From contig NZ_BJYA01000002.1 of the NCBI RefSeq assembly GCF_007991275.1, forward strand, positions 62,001-126,000: DNA of 64,000 bases, written 5' to 3'. This DNA is from Alkalibacillus haloalkaliphilus. Its GTDB lineage: Bacteria; Bacillota; Bacilli; Bacillales; Alkalibacillaceae. The notes under the pieces were generated by a model. That model saw nothing but the letters and a program-made list of their open reading frames with translations. It did no database searches and was not told where the DNA came from. Position numbers and translations under genes: made by a program. Positions 52,807 to 62,040 of this stretch are shown here, one piece after another (position 1 is the first letter of the stretch; each line of letters starts with the position of its first letter).

Positions 52807-53083
52807 AATTCTATACTAAAATATGCGATGATGAGAAGAAGTAAACGGGTTCAATCATGACAGAGAGCTCTTATGTGCTGAGAAAGGGTATGATAATTTC
52901 GTTGAAACAAGTCTCTGAGTATCATGCTGGAATGGTAAAATGATAGTGTGACAGGTGCTCCTGTTATAGAGCGCGAGTATTATATTGTACTTCAAAGAAT
53001 TATATGGCGACATATAATCAAAATGAGGTGGCACCGCGGATTTGATGTTCCTGCCCTCAAGGCTAAGGCCTTGGGGGCTTTTT
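52807..53083 (+). ncRNA. T-box riboswitch upstream of an MFS transporter (specifier aligns to CAA, Gln)
   Basis: GAAGAAGTA begins the specifier loop; AACG after AGTA pairs with CGTT (52900-52903), followed by GAAA and CAA (52908-52910), exactly where ATC stands in the ileS leader. CAGAGAG, the T-box AGGTGGCACCGCGG (53026-53039) and the terminator GCCCTCAAGGC/GCCTTGGGGGC with T5 are intact. The bulge TGGC calls for a tRNA with discriminator G, which fits tRNA-Gln. AAC (Asn) or ACA (Thr) are alternative readings. Confidence 0.85.
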
Positions 53084-53143
53084 GTATTTTAAATAAGGGG
53101 GGGTTAGATTATGAGGAGGTTGGTTTCTTGAAAGTATTCTATC

Positions 53144-54343
53144 ATGTTATTGTTCGGAATCGGTAGCTCAAGTGTTGGTGAGTGGGTATATTTCATTGCT
53201 CTAAATTTAATCGTATTAGAAATGACAGGCTCTCCTTTAGCTGTATCTATGCTTTATATCATAAAACCGCTAGCCACATTGTGCACAAATCTATGGGCTG
53301 GTTCTTTTATTGATAGGTTGAATAAAAAGTATTTGATGATTCTACTAGACTTATTGAAAGCAACCTTAATACTTACTTTACCATTTTTATCGTCTTTAGG
53401 TTTAATCTATTTAATTGTGTTTTTAGTTAATGTAGCTAGCTCAGTATTTGAACCCACATCGATGACATATGTGACGAAACTAATTCCTTATCAAGACCGA
53501 AAACGGTTTAATTCCTTGTTAAGTTTAGTTACATCAGGAGCTTTTTTAATTGGACCTGCCATTGCAGGTGTGTTATTTATGGTTGGATCTCCATACATTG
53601 CTATTTATATTAACTCAATCGCCTTGTTAATCTCTGCAATCATAACTAGCTTTATGCCTAATTTGGAGAAAGACCATTTGCGTTCATTCAATCTAGGCGA
53701 ACTATCTTTAAGATTAATTAAAAGCGATTTAGCACATGTTATAAAATATTCACGCTTGCACATTCAAGTAATGATTATATACTTTTTATTTAGTTTTGTT
53801 ATGATCATAATGGCTAGTGCGATCGACTCTCTTGAAGCTGCGTTCGCAAAGGAAGTCTTAATGTTGACAGACAGTGAGTATGGTTTTTTAGTATCGATAG
53901 CTGGTGCGGGTATTGTTATAGGGGCAATTATAAATTCATTAGTTGTTAATCATCTAAAGACTTTTATTTTAATTGGTTTAGGTACTGTATTTGTTTCAAT
54001 GGGTTATGTCATATACGCTTTTTCTGAGGTCTTTATAGTTGCAGCGTTTGGATTTTTCTTTTTGGCATTTTTTATTGCATTTGCAAATACAGGCTTTCTC
54101 ACTTTTTATCAAAATAATATACCAATTGAAGTTATGGGTAGGGTAAGAAGTGTATTTGGCTTACTTGAAGCAATTCTCATAATCTTACTAACTACCCTTT
54201 TGGGGGCTATTGCAGAACTATATTCAGTTAAAGGTGCGGTCATTTTAGGCGTGCTGATCATGTTTCTAATTTCTACAACTTTATTAATGTTAAGTTTACG
54301 GTCATCAAAAAAAGAAATGTTTAATGAAACTGTTAACCCCTGA
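53144..54343 (+). CDS. MFS transporter under T-box control (5' end disturbed)
   Basis: 399-aa major facilitator protein with about 12 hydrophobic segments; the N-terminal GEWVYFIALNLIVLEMTGSPLAV and PYQDRKRFNSLLSLVTSGAFL resemble MFS drug or metabolite exporters. The start is odd: GAGGAGG (53113-53119) is well placed for TTG at 53128, but that frame stops at 53166 after 12 codons. Dropping one A of 53131-53133 would join it to this frame as MKYSIMLLFG. ATG 53144 has no ribosome site of its own. It may be frameshifted or coupled to a leader peptide. The T-box suggests an amino-acid related substrate. Confidence 0.8.
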   Translation: MLLFGIGSSSVGEWVYFIALNLIVLEMTGSPLAVSMLYIIKPLATLCTNLWAGSFIDRLNKKYLMILLDLLKATLILTLPFLSSLGLIYLIVFLVNVASSVFEPTSMTYVTKLIPYQDRKRFNSLLSLVTSGAFLIGPAIAGVLFMVGSPYIAIYINSIALLISAIITSFMPNLEKDHLRSFNLGELSLRLIKSDLAHVIKYSRLHIQVMIIYFLFSFVMIIMASAIDSLEAAFAKEVLMLTDSEYGFLVSIAGAGIVIGAIINSLVVNHLKTFILIGLGTVFVSMGYVIYAFSEVFIVAAFGFFFLAFFIAFANTGFLTFYQNNIPIEVMGRVRSVFGLLEAILIILLTTLLGAIAELYSVKGAVILGVLIMFLISTTLLMLSLRSSKKEMFNETVNP

Positions 54344-54346
54344 AAA

Positions 54347-54379
54347 AATCCCTCCCCAGCACGCTGCTAGGGAGGGATT
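54347..54379. terminator. Terminator between convergent MFS and NCS2 genes
   Basis: AATCCCTCCC pairs perfectly with GGGAGGGATT. The T-run is on the minus strand (ATTTTTTC), so it mainly serves the NCS2 permease gene. Confidence 0.85.
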
Positions 54380-54381
54380 AC

Positions 54382-55644
54382 TTAAATGAAACCTTTAATT
54401 AAGAATTCGAGTAAAAACAAGCTAGAAATGATGATTAACAATGGTGTTACTTCGTCTTTTCGGCCAGCTACAATTTTAACAATTGGATATGCAATGAAAC
54501 CGAATGCCATTCCATCGGCTATGCTGTATGTGAATGGAATCATAAACATAATTAAAAATGTAGGAAATGCTTCAGTTAGATCGTCTACTTTAATATGCTT
54601 AATGTTTTGCATCATTAGTACACCGACTATGATTAAGATTGGACTGATCGCATTAGCTGGGATTAATGAAATGTAAGGTATTAAGAAAAATGTACCTAAG
54701 AACATTATGCCGATTACGATACTAGTCAGGCCAGTTTTGGCTTTCGCGGCGATTACTGCAGCTGTTTCGGCAGCTGGTATTGTTGGAGAAGTACCGAAGA
54801 AACCACTAAATGTTGCAGCAACGGCACTACTCTTATTCGCTTTGTGGAAAGCATCATGACGGTTTACCATATCCAATTGGCCGTGTAGTAAGCCCATACT
54901 TTCGAAGATCAAGACGATTGCGAGTGGTAATACAGCAATCCAAAACGTTAATCCGAGAATATGATCAAAAGCAGGGAAGACCATAAAGTTAGCAATACTT
55001 TCAGCTGTAATTGTCGTTGGTTCTGTGTCTAATACGCCAAACATATAAGCAATCAACGTTCCAATAATCATCGTAAATAAGAAGTTTGCGGGAACATTTT
55101 TGACAAATAAAATAACGCCGACAAGTAATGATAGTAAGCTAACGACGACATATGGAGAAGAGAAATCTCCTAATGCGATTATGGAATAATCACCACTTAC
55201 AATTAACCCACCGTTTTCTAGGCCGATTAATACGAGGAACAAACCTAAACCGATTGTAATGCCGTGTTTTAATGCATCAGGAATCGCTTTTTTAAACATT
55301 TCTCCTAATGGCGTAATAGCTGTAATTAAAAATATTAAACTTGCAACAACAACTACACCTAAACCTTGTTCATAAGTGAAATCATATTGTTGAACAATCG
55401 AGTATGCAAAAAGCGCATTGACTCCCATACCGGGTATGATTATGATTGGTACTTTAGCCCAGAGTCCGACTAAAATACAACCAACCGTACTCGCAAGTAT
55501 GGTTGCAATCATAGCATCTTCTCGATTAATTCCAGCATCACTTAAAATGGCACTGTTAACAACGACGATATAAACCGTTGTTAAATAACCGATTAAACCG
55601 GCAACGACCTCGTTTAACCAACGATTGTTAGGCCAATTTTTCAT
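54382..55644 (-). CDS. NCS2 family (AzgA-type) purine permease
   Basis: 420 aa, about 12-14 membrane segments. AzgA-like features: VVAGLIGYLTTVYIVVVNSAILSDAG, IPGMGVNALFAYSIV, FGTSPTIPAAETAAVIAAKAKTGL and DDLTEAFPTFLIMFMIPFTYSI. Homologues PbuG/PbuO import hypoxanthine, guanine or adenine. ATG 55644 follows AAGGAG on the minus strand. No purine riboswitch is visible in the roughly 55-base leader. Not part of this block in B. subtilis. Confidence 0.88.
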   Translation of the reverse strand: MKNWPNNRWLNEVVAGLIGYLTTVYIVVVNSAILSDAGINREDAMIATILASTVGCILVGLWAKVPIIIIPGMGVNALFAYSIVQQYDFTYEQGLGVVVVASLIFLITAITPLGEMFKKAIPDALKHGITIGLGLFLVLIGLENGGLIVSGDYSIIALGDFSSPYVVVSLLSLLVGVILFVKNVPANFLFTMIIGTLIAYMFGVLDTEPTTITAESIANFMVFPAFDHILGLTFWIAVLPLAIVLIFESMGLLHGQLDMVNRHDAFHKANKSSAVAATFSGFFGTSPTIPAAETAAVIAAKAKTGLTSIVIGIMFLGTFFLIPYISLIPANAISPILIIVGVLMMQNIKHIKVDDLTEAFPTFLIMFMIPFTYSIADGMAFGFIAYPIVKIVAGRKDEVTPLLIIISSLFLLEFLIKGFI

Positions 55645-55704
55645 GAGTACTCCTTCTTTGTTTGTAAAGCCCTCGCCCACCCGAGTTCTTAAAACCCAAA
55701 GCAT

Positions 55705-55733
55705 ATTATAAAGAGAAAATGAAAGATTATCAA
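55705..55733 (-). promoter_or_regulatory. SigA promoter of the NCS2 permease
   Basis: On the minus strand, TTGATA (55733-55728), 17-base spacer, TATAAT (55710-55705). Confidence 0.75.
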
Positions 55734-55764
55734 CACAATGAGTTCGAAACAAAACGAATAAGTG

Positions 55765-55793
55765 TTGGAATTTTAACGAATTAACGATAAAAT
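55765..55793 (+). promoter_or_regulatory. SigA promoter of sdaAB-sdaAA
   Basis: TTGGAA (55765-55770), 17-base spacer, TAAAAT (55788-55793), 36 bases before sdaAB. Confidence 0.65.
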
Positions 55794-55829
55794 GAAGATA
55801 GATAGAGGAGACAAAGGAGCGTGTCCGTT

Positions 55830-56492
55830 ATGAAATTTAGATCTGTTTTTGATATTATCGGTCCAGTAATGATCGGGCCTTCAAGCTCTCATACTGCAGG
55901 TGCTGCACGTATTGGGAAGATGGCTAGAGAATTATTCGGCCGTCAACCAGATTGGGCGAAAATTCATTTGTATGGGTCTTTTGCTAAAACTTATCAAGGT
56001 CACGGTACAGACGTAGCATTAGTAGGAGGCATACTAGGGTTTAGCACGTATGATGAAAGAATAAAAGATGCTTTAAATTTAGCTAAAGAAGCGAATTTAG
56101 ATATAGAGTTTATAGAAGAAGATGGATCATCAGATCACCCTAATACTGCACGTATCCAAATGGGAGATGAAGATGGAGATTTTGAACTTGTCGGAATTTC
56201 TATTGGCGGTGGAAAGGCAGAAATTACAGAGTTAAACGGTTTTGAATTACGTTTAACTGGCCAATCACCGGCGATCCTCGTTATGCATAATGACCGTTTC
56301 GGAGCTATTGCCGCAGTTACGAACGTTCTAGCTGAGCACGAGATTAACATTGGTCATATGGAAGTAGCAAGGAAAGAAGAAGGGAAAGACGCGATGATGA
56401 TTATCGAAACTGATGAAAGAATTCCTGACCACATTATGGATGAGTTGAATAAATGTGATCATATTATGCAAGTTGTTACAATCTCAGAATAA
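55830..56492 (+). CDS. sdaAB: L-serine dehydratase beta subunit
   Basis: Regulatory half of the iron-sulfur serine dehydratase that turns serine into pyruvate and ammonia. Contains IGPSSSHTAGAARIG and a C-terminal ACT domain (about 145-220; PAILVMHNDRFGAIAAVTNVL). ATG 55830 has AAAGGAG ten bases upstream. 220 aa; sdaAA follows. Confidence 0.95.
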   Translation: MKFRSVFDIIGPVMIGPSSSHTAGAARIGKMARELFGRQPDWAKIHLYGSFAKTYQGHGTDVALVGGILGFSTYDERIKDALNLAKEANLDIEFIEEDGSSDHPNTARIQMGDEDGDFELVGISIGGGKAEITELNGFELRLTGQSPAILVMHNDRFGAIAAVTNVLAEHEINIGHMEVARKEEGKDAMMIIETDERIPDHIMDELNKCDHIMQVVTISE

Positions 56493-56510
56493 GGGGAAGG
56501 ATTGAGTGTA

Positions 56511-57398
56511 ATGTTGTTTAAACACGTTAGTGAGTTAGTCGAGCAAGCAGAAAAATTAGACGTTCCTATTTCAGAATTGATGATTAGGCAAGAAGTAGAA
56601 GAGACTGGAAAACCTAGAGAAGAGATTTTTGCTCAAATGGGTCATAATTTAGATATTATGGAAAAGTCTGTTCATGATGGATTAGAAGGTGTTAAATCTC
56701 GCTCTGGCTTAACTGGTGGAGATGCTGTATTAATTCAAAAGTATATGGCTGAACAAGAAACATTATCGGGTAACCTTTTATTAGACGTTGTTAGTAAAGC
56801 GGTTGCAACTAATGAAGTGAACGCAGCAATGGGTACAATTTGTGCAACTCCGACAGCTGGTAGTGCAGGATGTGTACCGGGTGTGTTATTTGGATTGAAG
56901 CCTCGCTTAAATCCAACGCGTGAACAAATGGTGCGCTTTCTATTCACATCAGGTGCATTCGGTCAAGTTGTAGCGAATAATGCTTCAATTTCAGGTGCAG
57001 CAGGTGGTTGCCAAGCTGAAGTTGGTTCTGCAGCAGGTATGGCAAGTGCAGCAGCTGTAGAAATGGCAGGTGGTACACCACAGCAGTCAGCAGAAGCAAT
57101 GTCAATTACACTTAAAAATATGCTCGGCTTAGTGTGCGACCCTGTTGCAGGCTTAGTCGAAGTACCTTGTGTTAAACGTAACGCAATGGGATCTTCTCAA
57201 GCGATTGTATCAGCTGACTTAGCTTTAGCAGGTGTGACGAGTACAATTCCTACTGACGAAGTTATTGGAGCTATGTTTAGAATTGGTGAAAGTATGTCGC
57301 CAGCTCTTAAAGAAACAGCAGAAGGTGGCTTGGCAGCAACACCAACAGGAAGAGAATTAGCTAAAAAAGTTTTTGGTCCTGCCATGGGAAGCGAGTGA
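56511..57398 (+). CDS. sdaAA: L-serine dehydratase alpha subunit
   Basis: Catalytic [4Fe-4S] subunit. Cluster and active-site cysteines lie in GTICATPTAGSAGCVPGV, GAAGGCQAEVGSA and LVCDPVAG. ATG 56511 after AAGGGGAAGG; TTG 56502 is too near that site. 295 aa. Precedes recG as in B. subtilis. Confidence 0.95.
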   Translation: MLFKHVSELVEQAEKLDVPISELMIRQEVEETGKPREEIFAQMGHNLDIMEKSVHDGLEGVKSRSGLTGGDAVLIQKYMAEQETLSGNLLLDVVSKAVATNEVNAAMGTICATPTAGSAGCVPGVLFGLKPRLNPTREQMVRFLFTSGAFGQVVANNASISGAAGGCQAEVGSAAGMASAAAVEMAGGTPQQSAEAMSITLKNMLGLVCDPVAGLVEVPCVKRNAMGSSQAIVSADLALAGVTSTIPTDEVIGAMFRIGESMSPALKETAEGGLAATPTGRELAKKVFGPAMGSE

Positions 57399-57404
57399 TC
57401 GAAA

Positions 57405-59441
57405 TTGTTTAACGAACCAGTTAATCAAATACCAAGTGTCGGTGAAAAAACTCAAGAACAGCTAGCATTGCTAGATATTTCGAAAGTGGGAGATTTACTC
57501 TTCCACTTTCCTTTTCGTTATGACTTCTTAGAATTAAAACCGCTAGAAGAATTAAGTCATGAAGAAGTGGCTACCATTCAAGGGGAAGTTGTCTCACAAC
57601 CGAACGTTTCGTTTTACGGTCGTAAAAAATCACGATTATCGTGCACGATTCAAATTGGAGTTGTCGCAGTTAAAGCCGTATTTTTTAATCAAGCCTTCTT
57701 AAAAGACCAATTACAAGTTGGACAAACTGTCACGTTAACAGGAAAGTGGGATATGCACCGATTACAATTAACTGTGCATAAGTTCCATCGCCAAAGCTTT
57801 GAAGAAGCAAGTTCAATTGAACCGGTTTACCATACAAAGGGCAAGTTAACGATTGCTCAATTAAAGAAGTTAATTAAGTATGCATTGAAGTCTTCTATTG
57901 AGGAAATTGAAGAGATATTGCCGGAGAAATACCTACATAACTACAAAATTCCACAAAGGCAGATAGCAGTTCAAGAGTTGCATCAGCCTTCTTCAAAATC
58001 AAGTTTAAAACATGCAAAAAGAAGGTTTATTTATGAGGAGCTATTTTTGTTTCAACTTAAAATGCAATACATTAGAAGAGAAAATAAAGCACAATCAGTT
58101 GGAACACAAAAACATTATGACAATGGTGTTTTAAAGGGGTTTGTTAAGAAACTGCCTTTTGATTTAACAAGTAGCCAAAAACGCGTGCTAAAAGAAATAT
58201 TAGATGACCTAAATGGTGAACACCGAATGAATCGTCTCTTACAAGGTGATGTTGGTTCAGGTAAAACAGTCATTGCAGCGATCGCGTTGTATGCGACAGC
58301 TCTATCAGGTCAGCAAGGTGCTTTAATGGTCCCTACAGAAATTCTAGCTGAGCAACATGTAGAATCATTAAATGACTTGTTAGGCGAACAGTTAAACATT
58401 GAGTTGTTAACGGGCTCGATTAAAGGTAAGAAGCGTAAAGAGATCTTAGGAAGACTTGAAAATGGTGAAGTTGACATACTCGTTGGTACTCACGCATTAA
58501 TTCAAGATGAAACGATCTTTAAACAACTTGGATTAGTAGTCATTGACGAACAACACCGCTTTGGCGTTAACCAACGTAAAACATTAAGGGATAAAGGGTT
58601 AACTCCTGATGTATTGTTCATGACAGCTACGCCTATTCCTAGGACGTTATCCATTACATCTTTCGGTGATATGGATGTATCAGTAATTGATGAGATGCCA
58701 AAAGGGCGTTTACCAGTTGAGACGTATTGGGCAAAGGAAAATATGATCGAGCGCGTACATCAGTTTTTAATTGATCAAATTAATAAGGGACATCAAGCTT
58801 ATGTCATTTGTCCATTAATTGAAGAATCAGATCAGTTAGACATTCAAAATGCGGTCGATGTGTTTGAGCAGCTAAACGCAACGATGCCTAATTCAATTCA
58901 AGTTGGACTTATGCATGGACGCTTATCAGCTCAAGAAAAAGAAGAGTTAATGAGACAATTTGCTAATAATGAAATACAACTACTCGTTTCAACTACTGTG
59001 ATTGAAGTAGGTGTAAATGTTCCAAACGCGACGACGATGGTAATTTATGATGCTGAGCGGTTCGGATTGGCTCAACTACACCAGTTAAGAGGACGAGTAG
59101 GTCGAGGTAGTGAACAAAGTTATTGTATTTTACTAGCCGACCCAAAAAGTGAAAGCGGAAAAGAACGTATGCGTGTCATGACAGAAACAACAGATGGATT
59201 TGAATTATCAGAACATGACCTACAAATTAGAGGACCAGGTGACTTTTTTGGAAAAAGACAAAGTGGCTTACCCGAGTTTAAAGTCGCTGACATTGTTGAA
59301 GACTATAGAGCACTAGAAGTGGCAAGACAAGATGCCGTTAATGTCATGAATGAAGGTAAATTGGAGCATGACGAAGAATATAGTAAGTTAAAACAACTTA
59401 TTGAATCAGACCCTTTAATTCAAGAGCGAATTTTTGATTAA
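57405..59441 (+). CDS. recG: ATP-dependent DNA helicase RecG
   Basis: Branch-migrating helicase for fork regression and Holliday junctions. Wedge/OB domain in the N-terminal third; Walker A GDVGSGKTVIA, VIDEQHRFGV (DEQH box), FMTATPIPRT, and TTVIEVGVNVPNAT with QLRGRVGRG. 678 aa. TTG start 6 bases after sdaAA with a weak ribosome site, so coupling to sdaAA is likely. Confidence 0.96.
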   Translation: MFNEPVNQIPSVGEKTQEQLALLDISKVGDLLFHFPFRYDFLELKPLEELSHEEVATIQGEVVSQPNVSFYGRKKSRLSCTIQIGVVAVKAVFFNQAFLKDQLQVGQTVTLTGKWDMHRLQLTVHKFHRQSFEEASSIEPVYHTKGKLTIAQLKKLIKYALKSSIEEIEEILPEKYLHNYKIPQRQIAVQELHQPSSKSSLKHAKRRFIYEELFLFQLKMQYIRRENKAQSVGTQKHYDNGVLKGFVKKLPFDLTSSQKRVLKEILDDLNGEHRMNRLLQGDVGSGKTVIAAIALYATALSGQQGALMVPTEILAEQHVESLNDLLGEQLNIELLTGSIKGKKRKEILGRLENGEVDILVGTHALIQDETIFKQLGLVVIDEQHRFGVNQRKTLRDKGLTPDVLFMTATPIPRTLSITSFGDMDVSVIDEMPKGRLPVETYWAKENMIERVHQFLIDQINKGHQAYVICPLIEESDQLDIQNAVDVFEQLNATMPNSIQVGLMHGRLSAQEKEELMRQFANNEIQLLVSTTVIEVGVNVPNATTMVIYDAERFGLAQLHQLRGRVGRGSEQSYCILLADPKSESGKERMRVMTETTDGFELSEHDLQIRGPGDFFGKRQSGLPEFKVADIVEDYRALEVARQDAVNVMNEGKLEHDEEYSKLKQLIESDPLIQERIFD

Positions 59442-59444
59442 TGA

Positions 59445-59473
59445 TTGCATCTTACGCCAACGTATTATATATT
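59445..59473 (+). promoter_or_regulatory. SigA promoter of the fapR-plsX-fabD-fabG operon
   Basis: TTGCAT (59445-59450), 17-base spacer, TATATT (59468-59473), directly after recG. Confidence 0.7.
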
Positions 59474-59477
59474 ACTA

Positions 59478-59494
59478 TTAGGACCTAGTCATAA
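59478..59494 (+). promoter_or_regulatory. FapR operator-like site
   Basis: TTAGGACCTAGTCATAA agrees with the FapR consensus TTAGTACCTGATACTAA at 11 of 17 positions, keeping TTAG and ACCT. It lies just downstream of the -10 of the fapR promoter, the place expected for autoregulation by the malonyl-CoA-responsive repressor. Confidence 0.6.
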
Positions 59495-59511
59495 AACGGA
59501 TGGTGGTTAGC

Positions 59512-60075
59512 ATGAAAAGAAAAAAGAAGGAAAGACAAGAAGAACTCATAACACTTATAGAAGACACACCATTTATTACAGATGAAGACTTAGCCAAGAA
59601 ATTTGGTGTCAGTATTCAAACCATTCGTCTCGATCGCTTAGAACTATCAATACCTGAGCTTCGTGAACGTATTAAAGATGTTGCACAAAAACAGTGGGAT
59701 GAAACAGTTAAAGCTTTACCGCTTGACGAAGTGATTGGTGAGGTTATTAACTTAGAGCTTGATCAGTCAGCGATTTCACTACTGGATATCAGTGAGGAGC
59801 ATGTCTTTTCACGTAATCAAATTGCTAGAGGGCACCATTTATTTGCACAAGCTAATTCACTAGCAGTCGCTGTAATAGATGATGAACTTGCTTTAACAGC
59901 TAATTCTGAGATACGTTTTACAAGACCAGTTAAATTACATGAACGTGTCATTGCTAAAGCATATGTTAAAGGCGATGATGATAAAGGACGAACAATTGTT
60001 GAAGTATCAAGTTACGTCGATCAAGAATTAGTTTTTGATGGAAAATTCCATATGTTTAGATCGACTGAACAATAA
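59512..60075 (+). CDS. fapR: Fatty acid and phospholipid biosynthesis regulator FapR
   Basis: Repressor released by malonyl-CoA. N-terminal helix-turn-helix ([20 protein letters not shown]) then a linker helix and a hotdog effector domain (about 70-187; [18 protein letters not shown]). ATG 59512 gives the family N-terminus; 187 aa. First gene of its own lipid operon. Confidence 0.95.
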   Translation: MKRKKKERQEELITLIEDTPFITDEDLAKKFGVSIQTIRLDRLELSIPELRERIKDVAQKQWDETVKALPLDEVIGEVINLELDQSAISLLDISEEHVFSRNQIARGHHLFAQANSLAVAVIDDELALTANSEIRFTRPVKLHERVIAKAYVKGDDDKGRTIVEVSSYVDQELVFDGKFHMFRSTEQ

Positions 60076-60089
60076 AAGGAGTCGTGTTT

Positions 60090-61103
60090 ATGAAAATTGC
60101 TATCGATGCAATGGGTGGAGATCACGCACCGAATGCTGTTGTAGAAGGTGCGAAACAAGCTGTAGAACATTATAACGATTTAACAATTACACTTTACGGT
60201 GATGAAGAACAAATTAAACCTTTATTAGGTGATACATACGAAAGAGTTACAATACACCACACTTCAGAAAAAATTGAGAATGATGACGAACCGGTACGCG
60301 TCGTTCGCAAAAAGAAAAATGCCTCAATGGTGTTAATGGCCGAAGCTGTTAAAAACAATGAAGCTGATGCTTGTATATCAGCAGGTAATACTGGCGCTTT
60401 AATGAGTACGGGATTATTTAAAGTTGGTCGAATAAAAGGTATCGAGCGACCAGCATTAAGCCCAACCTTACCAACAATAGATGGGCAAGGCTTTTTGCTA
60501 TTAGATGTTGGAGCGAACGTGGATGCGAAACCCCAGCACTTATTGCAATATGCGATTATGGGTTCAATTTATGTTGAGAATGTACGTAACGTCCAAAAAC
60601 CTAAAGTCGGATTATTAAATGTCGGCACTGAGGAACAAAAGGGATCAGAACTGACTAAAAAAGCTTTTGAACTAATGTCAGATGCACCGATCAACTTTAT
60701 CGGTAATGTTGAAGCAAGAGACTTACTAGATGGTGTTGCAGACGTCGTTGTGACAGATGGCTTCTCTGGTAATATCGCGTTGAAATCGATCGAAGGTACA
60801 GCTTTGTCTATGTTTTCAATGATTAAAGATACGTTCACACAAAACATGAAAACGAAATTAGCTGCTGCCATGGTTAAATCAGACCTTAAAGGTATTAAAG
60901 ATCAACTTGATTACTCCGAATATGGAGGTGCTGGTTTGTTTGGACTTGCAGCACCAGTAATTAAAGCACATGGATCTTCGAATGGTCGAGCAATATTTAG
61001 TGCCATTAAGCAGACATATGACTTAGTTGAAAAAGATGTTGTTAATCTAATTCAAAAAGATGTCGAATCAATGGAGAATGGGAAGGAGTCCAATGATGAG
61101 TAA
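60090..61103 (+). CDS. plsX: Phosphate acyltransferase PlsX
   Basis: Makes acyl-phosphate from acyl-ACP for Pls[52 protein letters not shown] and [10 protein letters not shown] are family motifs. ATG 60090 after AAAGGAG. 337 aa; overlaps fabD slightly. Confidence 0.96.
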   Translation: MKIAIDAMGGDHAPNAVVEGAKQAVEHYNDLTITLYGDEEQIKPLLGDTYERVTIHHTSEKIENDDEPVRVVRKKKNASMVLMAEAVKNNEADACISAGNTGALMSTGLFKVGRIKGIERPALSPTLPTIDGQGFLLLDVGANVDAKPQHLLQYAIMGSIYVENVRNVQKPKVGLLNVGTEEQKGSELTKKAFELMSDAPINFIGNVEARDLLDGVADVVVTDGFSGNIALKSIEGTALSMFSMIKDTFTQNMKTKLAAAMVKSDLKGIKDQLDYSEYGGAGLFGLAAPVIKAHGSSNGRAIFSAIKQTYDLVEKDVVNLIQKDVESMENGKESNDE

Positions 61104-62040
61104 ATTTGCTTTTCTTTTTCCAGGTCAAGGTTCACAAACTGTTGGAATGGGTCAAAGTTTTTATAATGAATCAAGCGAAGTTAAAGAGAAATTTGAACAA
61201 GCGAACGACGTACTTGGCTATTCTTTAACAGATTTGATGTTAAATGGACCAGAAGAAGAACTGACGAAAACAGAAAACGCACAACCTGCTTTGCTATTAA
61301 ATAGTGTAGCTATTTTTGAGCAGATTAAGAAAGCAGGAATCGAGCCAGCAATGGTAGCTGGACATAGCTTAGGAGAATATAGTGCTCTTTATGCAGCAGG
61401 TGCTTTATCCTTTGAAGATGCACTGAAAGCTGTACATGAACGTGGTAAGTTAATGGAGCAGGCTGTGCCATCAGGGCAAGGTACAATGACAGCTGTGTTA
61501 GGCTTGGATGATGATACAATTTTACAGATCACACAAGAGATTACGAATAACGGCGCTACAGTAAATGTTGCAAATTATAACTGTCCAGGTCAAACAGTTA
61601 TCTCCGGGACGGTTGAAGGTGTAGAAGAAGCAGTTGAGCAGTTGAAGGAAGCCGGTGCAAAACGAGCTTTACCATTAAACGTTAGTGGACCTTTTCATTC
61701 ACAATTAATGCAACCAGCAAGCGAACAGTTCCAAAAAGTTCTTGATGGAGTAGCCCTTCATGACGCACAAGCTCCTGTTTATGCCAACGTCACGGCAAAA
61801 CCAGTGCAAGATGCAAGTGAAATTAAACAATTATTAACAGAACAACTGTATTCACCAGTGCAGTTTACAAAGACGATAGAAAACATGGTCAATGAAGGTG
61901 TGGATGCTTTTGTTGAAGTAGGACACGGAAAAGTATTATCAGGCTTAGTGAAGAAAGTCCATCGTCGAGCGAAAGTATTTAACATACAAGATGTTGATCA
62001 ATTAAATGAGTTTATTAAATGGGCTAAGGAGGAATCGTAA
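61096..62040 (+). CDS. fabD: Malonyl-CoA:ACP transacylase FabD
   Basis: Loads malonyl onto [17 protein letters not shown] at the N-terminus, nucleophile Ser91 in [12 protein letters not shown], and His in [12 protein letters not shown] 61096 is 7 bases after AAGGAG; ATG 61093 is also possible. 314 aa. Overlaps both plsX and fabG. Confidence 0.96.
   Translation: MSKFAFLFPGQGSQTVGMGQSFYNESSEVKEKFEQANDVLGYSLTDLMLNGPEEELTKTENAQPALLLNSVAIFEQIKKAGIEPAMVAGHSLGEYSALYAAGALSFEDALKAVHERGKLMEQAVPSGQGTMTAVLGLDDDTILQITQEITNNGATVNVANYNCPGQTVISGTVEGVEEAVEQLKEAGAKRALPLNVSGPFHSQLMQPASEQFQKVLDGVALHDAQAPVYANVTAKPVQDASEIKQLLTEQLYSPVQFTKTIENMVNEGVDAFVEVGHGKVLSGLVKKVHRRAKVFNIQDVDQLNEFIKWAKEES

Noticed and set aside
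52948-53166. 72-aa ORF through the T-box leader
   Set aside because: Crosses the T-box and terminator, which are clearly RNA elements; only its last 12 codons (from TTG 53128) are considered, as a possible leader peptide.
55645-55699. Possible purine riboswitch before the NCS2 permease
   Set aside because: The leader downstream of the promoter is only about 55 bases, with one simple CTCG/CGAG hairpin, too short for a purine aptamer.
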